Shown here in pieces: positions 58,376-64,000 of a stretch of DNA of 64,000 nt (position 1 is its first letter; each line of letters starts with the position of its first letter). A model generated the notes under the pieces. That model was not told the origin of the DNA. It searched no databases and was given only the letters and a program-made list of their open reading frames with translations. The DNA lies in the NCBI GenBank assembly GCA_946800325.1, contig OX326959.1, positions 45,755,566-45,819,565 on the forward strand, in the 5' to 3' direction. Both the position numbers and the translations under genes were made by a program. This DNA comes from Luzula sylvatica (lineage: Eukaryota; Streptophyta; Magnoliopsida; Poales; Juncaceae).

Positions 58376-60229
58376 TCGTGAAAAATGAAGTATTTTGCTA
58401 ATTTTGGAGAACTATTTTGGTCTTTTTTAGAAAAAATGATAATTGATATTTTTGAAGGTGTTAGACTTCAGTTTTTGATTTTATGCAAAAAATAGCAAAA
58501 ATAGAAATTTGTATGTGTTAGTCTTCAATCACGGAATTTTTTGAGAAAATCATGAAAAATGAAGTATCTTGCTCATTTTAGAGAACTGTTTTGGTCTTTT
58601 TTAGAAAAAATGATAATTGATATTTTTGAAGGTGTTAGACTTCAGTTTTTGATTTTATGCAAAAAATAGTAAAAATAGAAATTTTTATGTGTTAGTCTTC
58701 AATCCCGGAGTTTTTTGAGAAAAACATGAAAAATGAAGTATCTTGCTCATTTTAGAGAACTGTTTTGGTCTTTTTTAGAAAAAATGATAATTGATATTTT
58801 TGAAGGTGTTAGACTTCAGTTTTTGATTTTATGCAAAAAATAGCAAAAATAGAAATTTGTATGTGTTAGTCTTCAATCACGGAATTTTTTGAGAAAATCA
58901 TGAAGAATGAAGTATCTTGCTCATTTTAGAGAACTGTTTTGGTCTTTTTTAGAAAAAATGATAATTGATATTTTTGAAGGTGTTAGACTTCAGTTTTTTA
59001 TTTTATGCAAAAAATAGTAAAAATAGAAATTTGTATGTGTTAGTCTTCAATACCGGAGTTTTTTGAGAAAAACATGAAAAATGAAGTATTTTGCTCATTT
59101 TAGAGAACTATTTTGGTCTTTTTTAGAAAAAATGATAATTGATATTTTTGAAGGTGTTAGCCTTCATTTGTTGATTTTTTGCAAAAAATTGGAAAAATTG
59201 AAATTTGTATGTGTTACTCTTCAATCACGGAATTTTTTGAGAAAATCATGAAAAATGAAGTATTTTGCTTTTTCAGAGAACTATTTTGATCTTTTTTAGA
59301 AAAAATGATAATTGATATTTTTGAAGGTGTTAGACTTCAGTTTTTGATTTTATGCAAAAAATAGCAAAAATAGAAATTTGTATGTGTTAGTCTTCAATCA
59401 CGGAATTTTTTGAGAAAATCATGAAAAATGAAGTATCTTGCTCATTTTAGAGAACTGTTTTGGTCTTTTTTAGAAAAAATGATAATTGATATTTTTGAAG
59501 GTGTTAGACTTCAGTTTTTGATTTTATGCAAAAAATAGTAAAAATAGAAATTTGTATGTGTTAGTCTTCAATCCCGGAGTTTTTTGAGAAAAACATGAAA
59601 AATGAAGTATCTTGCTCATTTTAGAGAACTGTTTTGGTCTTTTTTAGAAAAAATGATAATTGATATTTTTGAAGGTGTTAGACTTCAGTTTTTTACTTTA
59701 TGCAAAAAATAGCAAAAATAGAAATTTGTATGTGTTAGTCTTCAATCACGGAATTTTTTGAGAAAATCATGAAGAATGAAGTATCTTGCTCATTTTAGAG
59801 AACTGTTTTGGTCTTTTTTAGAAAAAATGATAATTGATATTTTTGAAGGTGTTAGCCTTCATTTTTTGATTTTTTGCAAAAAATTGGAAAAATTGAAATT
59901 TGTATGTGTTACTCTTCAATCACGGAATTTTTTGAGAAAATCATGAAAAATGAAGTATTTTGCTTTTTCAGAGAACTATTTTGATCTTTTTTAGAAAAAA
60001 TGATAATTGATATTTTTGAAGGTGTTAGACTTCAGTTTTTTATTTTATGCAAAAAATAGGAAAAATAGAAATGTGTATGTGTTAGTCTTCAATCCCGGAG
60101 TTTTTCGAGAAAAACATGAAAAATGAAGTATTTTGCTCATTTTAGAGAACTATTTTGGTCTTTTTTAGAAAAAATGATAATTGATATTTTTGAAGGTGTT
60201 AGACTTCAGTTTTTGATTTATGCAAAAAA
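58376..60229 (+). repeat. 4- and 5-monomer satellite mosaic
   Basis: Dominated by GTATCTTGCTC/GAACTGTTTTGG monomers with TAGCAAAAATAG or TAGTAAAAATAG. GAAGAATGAAG recurs 869 bp apart (58902 and 59771) and GCTTTTTCAGAGAAC 695 bp apart (59267 and 59962). These are 5 and 4 monomers minus one base, the base lost in GCTTTTTCAG. No gene. Confidence 0.75.
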
Positions 60230-61902
60230 TAGCAAAAATAGAAATTTGTATGTGTTAGTCTTCAATCACGGAATTTTTTGAGAAAATCATGTAAAATGAA
60301 GTATCTTGCTCATTTTAGAGAACTGTTTTGGTCTTTTTTAGAAAAAATGATAATTGATATTTTTGAAGGTGTTAGACTTCAGTTTTTGATTTTATGCAAA
60401 AAATAGTAAAAATAGAAATTTGTATGTGTTAGTCTTCAATCCCGGAGTTTTTTGAGAAAAACATGAAAAATGAAGTATTTTGCTCATTTTAGAGAACTAT
60501 TTTGGTCTTTTTTAGAAAAAATGATAATTGATATTTTTGAAGGTGTTAGCCTTCATTTTTTGATTTTTTGCAAAAAATTGGAAAAATTGAAATTTGTATG
60601 TGTTACTCTTCAATCACGGAATTTTTTGAGAAAATCATGAAAAATGAAGTATTTTGCTTATTTTAGAGAACTATTTTGATCTTTTTTAGAAAAAATGATA
60701 ATTGATATTTTTGAAGGTGTTAGACTTCAGTTTTTTATTTTATGCAAAAAATAGGAAAAATAGAAATGTGTATGTGTTAGTCTTCAATCCCGGAGTTTTT
60801 CGAGAAAAACATGAAAAATGAAGTATTTTGCTCATTTTCGAGAACTATTTTGGTCTTTTTTAGAAAAAATGATAATTTATATTTTTGAAGGTGTTAGACT
60901 TCAGTTTTTAATTTTTTGCAAAAATTGGAAAAAATTGAAATTTGTATGTGTTAGTCTTCAATCACGGAATTTTTTGAGAAAAACTTGAAAAATGAAGTAT
61001 TTTGCTCATTTTAGAGAACTATTTTGTTATTTTTTAGAAAAAATGATAATTGATATTTTTGAAGGTGTTAGACTTCAGTTTTTGATTTTTTGCAAAAAAT
61101 TGGAAAAATTGAAATTTGTATGTATTAGTCTTTAATCCAGGAGTTTTTTGAGAAAAACATGAAAAATGAAGTATTTTGCTCATTTTAGTGAACTATTTTG
61201 GACTTTTTTAGAAAAAATGATAATTGATATTTTTTAAGGTGTTAGACTTCAGTTTTTGATTTTTTGCAAAAAATTGGAAAAATTGAAATTTGTATGTGTT
61301 AGTCTTCAATCAAGGAATTTTTTGAGAAAAACATGAAAAATGAAGTATTTTGCTCATTTTAGAGAACTATTTTGTTCTTTTTTAGGAAAAAATATAATTG
61401 ATATTTTTTAAGGTGTTAGACTTCAGTTTTTGATTTTTTGCAAAAAAATGGAAAAATAGAAATTTGTATGTGTTAGTCTTCAATCACTGAATTTTTTGAG
61501 AAAAAACATGAAAAATGAAGTATTTTGCTAATTTTGGAGAACTATTTTGGTCTTTTTTAGACTTCAGTTTTTGATTTTTTGCAAAAAAATGGAAAAATAG
61601 AAATTTGTATGTGTTAGTCTTCAATCACGGAATTTTTTGAGAAAAACATGAAAAATGAAGTATTTTGCAAATTTTGGAGAACTATTTTGGTCTTTTTTAG
61701 ACTTCAGTTTTTGATTTTTTGCAAAAAATTGGAAAAATTGAAATTTGTATGTGTTAGTCTTCAATCACGGAATTTTTTGAGAAAATCATGAAAAATGAAG
61801 TATCTTGCTCATTTTAGAGAACTGTTTTGGTCTTTTTAAGAAAAAATGATAATTGATATTTTTGAAGGTGTTAGACTTCAGTTTTTGATTTTATGCAAAA
61901 AA
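60230..61902 (+). repeat. 10-monomer HOR (1673 bp), copy 1
   Basis: Ten monomers, two of them 140-bp short forms side by side (junctions near 61557 and 61697): 10 x 174 - 68 plus one net base. Markers recur 1673 bp later: CATTTTCGAGAAC 60838 and 62511, TTAGGAAAAAATATAATTG 61385 and 63058, TAGTAAAA/TAGTTAAA 60404 and 62077. Confidence 0.88.
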
Positions 61903-63575
61903 TAGCAAAAATAGAAATTTGTATGTGTTAGTCTTCAATCACGGAATTTTTTGAGAAAATCATGAAAAATGAAGTATCTTGCTCATTTTAGAGAACTGTT
62001 TTGGTCTTTTTTAGAAAAAATGATAATTGATATTTTTGAAGGTGTTAGACTTCAGTTTTTGATTTTATGCAAAAAATAGTTAAAATAGAAATTTGTATGT
62101 GTTAGTCTTCAATCCCGGAGTTTTTTGAGAAAAACATGAAAAATGAAGTATTTTGCTCATTTTATAGAACTATTTTGGTCTTTTTTAGAAAAAATGATAA
62201 TTGATATTTTTGAAGGTGTTAGCCTTCATTTTTTGATTTTTTGCAAAAAATTGGAAAAATTGAAATTTGTATGTGTTACTCTTCAATCACGGAATTTTTT
62301 GAGAAAATCATGAAAAATGAAGTATTTTGCTTATTTTAGAGAACTATTTTGATCTTTTTTAGAAAAAATGATAATTGATATTTTTGAAGGTGTTAGACTT
62401 CAGTTTTTTATTTTATGCAAAAAATAGGAAAAATAGAAATGTGTATGTGTTAGTCTTCAATCCCGGAGTTTTTCGAGAAAAACATGAAAAATGAAGTATT
62501 TTGCTCATTTTCGAGAACTATTTTGGTCTTTTTTAGAAAAAATGATAATTTATATTTTTGAAGGTGTTAGACTTCAGTTTTTAATTTTTTGCAAAAATTG
62601 GAAAAAATTGAAATTTGTATGTGTTAGTCTTCAATCACGGAATTTTTTGAGAAAAACTTGAAAAATGAAGTATTTTGCTCATTTTAGAGAACTATTTTGT
62701 TCTTTTTTAGAAAAAATGATAATTGATATTTTTGAAGGTGTTAGACTTCAGTTTTTGATTTTTTGCAAAAAATTGGAAAAATTGAAATTTGTATGTATTA
62801 GTCTTTAATCCAGGAGTTTTTTGAGAAAAACATGAAAAATGAAGTATTTTGCTCATTTTAGTGAACTATTTTGGACTTTTTTAGAAAAAATGATAATTGA
62901 TATTTTTTAAGGTGTTAGACTTCAGTTTTTGATTTTTTGCAAAAAATTGGAAAAATTGAAATTTGTATGTGTTAGTCTTCAATCAAGGAATTTTTTGAGA
63001 AAAACATGAAAAATGAAGTATTTTGCTCATTTTAGAGAACTATTTTGTTCTTTTTTAGGAAAAAATATAATTGATATTTTTTAAGGTGGTAGACTTCAGT
63101 TTTTGATTTTTTGCAAAAAAATGGAAAAATAGAAATTTGTATGTGTTAGTCTTCAATCACGGAATTTTTTGAGAAAAAACATGAAAAATGAAGTATTTTG
63201 CTAATTTTGGAGAACTATTTTGGTCTTTTTTAGACTTCAGTTTTTGATTTTTTGCAAAAAAATGGAAAAATAGAAATTTGTATGTGTTAGTCTTCAATCA
63301 CGGAATTTTTTGAGAAAAACATGAAAAATGAAGTATTTTGCAAATTTTGGAGAACTATTTTGGTCTTTTTTAGACTTCAGTTTTTGATTTTTTGCAAAAA
63401 ATTGGAAAAATTGAAATTTGTATGTGTTAGTCTTCAATCACGGAATTTTTTGAGAAAATCATGAAAAATGAAGTATCTTGCTCATTTTAGAGAACTGTTT
63501 TGGTCTTTTTAAGAAAAAATGATAATTGATATTTTTGAAGGTGTTAGACTTCAGTTTTTGATTTTATGCAAAAAA
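61903..63575 (+). repeat. 10-monomer HOR (1673 bp), copy 2
   Basis: Repeat of the previous unit with few differences (GGTGGTAG near 63086, TTTTATAGAAC near 62162, TAGTTAAAATAG at 62077). It carries the same paired short monomers, junctions near 63227 and 63367. Confidence 0.88.
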
Positions 63576-64000
63576 TAGCAAAAATAGAAATTTGTATGTG
63601 TTAGTCTTCAATCACGGAATTTTTTGAGAAAATCATGAAAAATGAAGTATCTTGCTCATTTTAGAGAACTGTTTTGGTCTTTTTTAGAAAAAATGATAAT
63701 TGATATTTTTGAAGGTGTTAGACTTCAGTTTTTGATTTTATGCAAAAAATAGCAAAAATAGAAATTTGAATGTGTTAGTCTTCCATCCCGGAATTTTTTG
63801 AGAAAAACATGAAAAATGAAGTATTTTGCAAATTTTGGAGAACTATTTTGGTCTTTTTTAGACTTCAGTTTTTGATTTTTTGCAAAAAATTGGAAAAATT
63901 GAAATTTGTATGTGTTAGTCTTCAATCACGGAATTTTTTGAGAAAATCATGAAACATGAAGTATCTTGCTCATTTTAGAGAACTGTTTTGGTCTTTTTAA
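63576..64000 (+). repeat. 10-monomer HOR, copy 3, partial and rearranged
   Basis: Starts in register but changes near 63760-63830: GTTTGAATG-type bases and CTTCCATCCCGGAATTTTTT appear, then a GCAAATTTTGGAG short monomer (junction near 63857) where copies 1 and 2 have a full CATTTTTTGATTTTTTGC monomer. The window ends inside it. Confidence 0.7.

Larger units (their letters stand above)
56348..64000. repeat. 174-bp satellite array, right block
   Basis: The same 174-bp satellite resumes immediately after the transposon, beginning with the second TTA copy, in the same orientation and exact register as the left block. It holds the rest of the 1359-bp HOR, a 4/5-monomer mosaic and a 1673-bp HOR. 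The window ends inside the array, so the true array end is not seen. No gene-like unique DNA is present. Confidence 0.97.

Noticed and set aside
63725..63925. 66-codon minus-strand frame
   Set aside because: Complement of ordinary satellite units, including a 140-bp short monomer; no independent support.
1..64000. CRISPR array
   Set aside because: Repeats are contiguous 174-bp units with no unique spacers.

Overview
The window is an AT-rich tandem satellite array from end to end, broken once by a small DNA transposon. I see no protein gene, rRNA, tRNA or other RNA gene. All satellite units lie head to tail in one orientation on both sides of the transposon, and I noticed no inverted block. 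The basic unit is 174 bp. It is marked by two GTGTTAGWCTTCA-like boxes 57 bp apart, a CCCGGAG or CACGGAA box, a GAAAAATGAAGTA box and a TTTTAGAGAACTATTTT box. The setting is a eukaryotic nuclear chromosome. A nucleosome-sized satellite with higher-order repeats (HORs) and a Tourist/PIF-Harbinger-like element with a GGGGCTGTTTGG terminus suggest a flowering plant, with a centromeric, pericentromeric or heterochromatic knob array the likely location. The species cannot be named from the sequence, and centromere identity is inference.

Layout: 1-7830 is a 17-monomer HOR (2958 bp), with two near-identical copies and a diverged third. 7831-15700 is irregular; it includes a block repeated about 29.9 kb downstream (9540-11140) and a block repeated about 9.6 kb downstream (12150-15700). 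15710-35130 is dominated by an 11-monomer HOR of 1880 bp, with a 2.4 kb tandem duplication (18471-23273) and shorter 1532 and 1706 bp versions. 35131-46280 is dominated by a 6-monomer HOR of 1044 bp. 46281-53400 holds 4- and 6-monomer blocks (662 and 1010 bp) and short mosaics. 53401-58375 is an 8-monomer HOR of 1359 bp whose second copy carries the transposon. 58376-60229 is a 4/5-monomer mosaic. 60230-64000 is a 10-monomer HOR of 1673 bp.

Nearly all HOR periods fit 174n minus 34m. The 34 is a recurrent deletion between two TTAGA pentamers that gives a 140-bp short monomer, found about 26 times. The 174-bp unit itself looks like an old trimer of about 58-bp subunits.

The only non-satellite DNA is a 1522-bp non-autonomous PIF/Harbinger-like element (54826-56347) with imperfect terminal inverted repeats, a TTA target duplication, repeated GGAATT/AATTCC subterminal motifs and a very AT-rich core. 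Removing it with one TTA restores exact HOR register. Neighbouring HOR copies keep the empty site, so insertion came after local amplification. Because 174 is a multiple of 3, the satellite gives repetitive open frames; I regard these as spurious.
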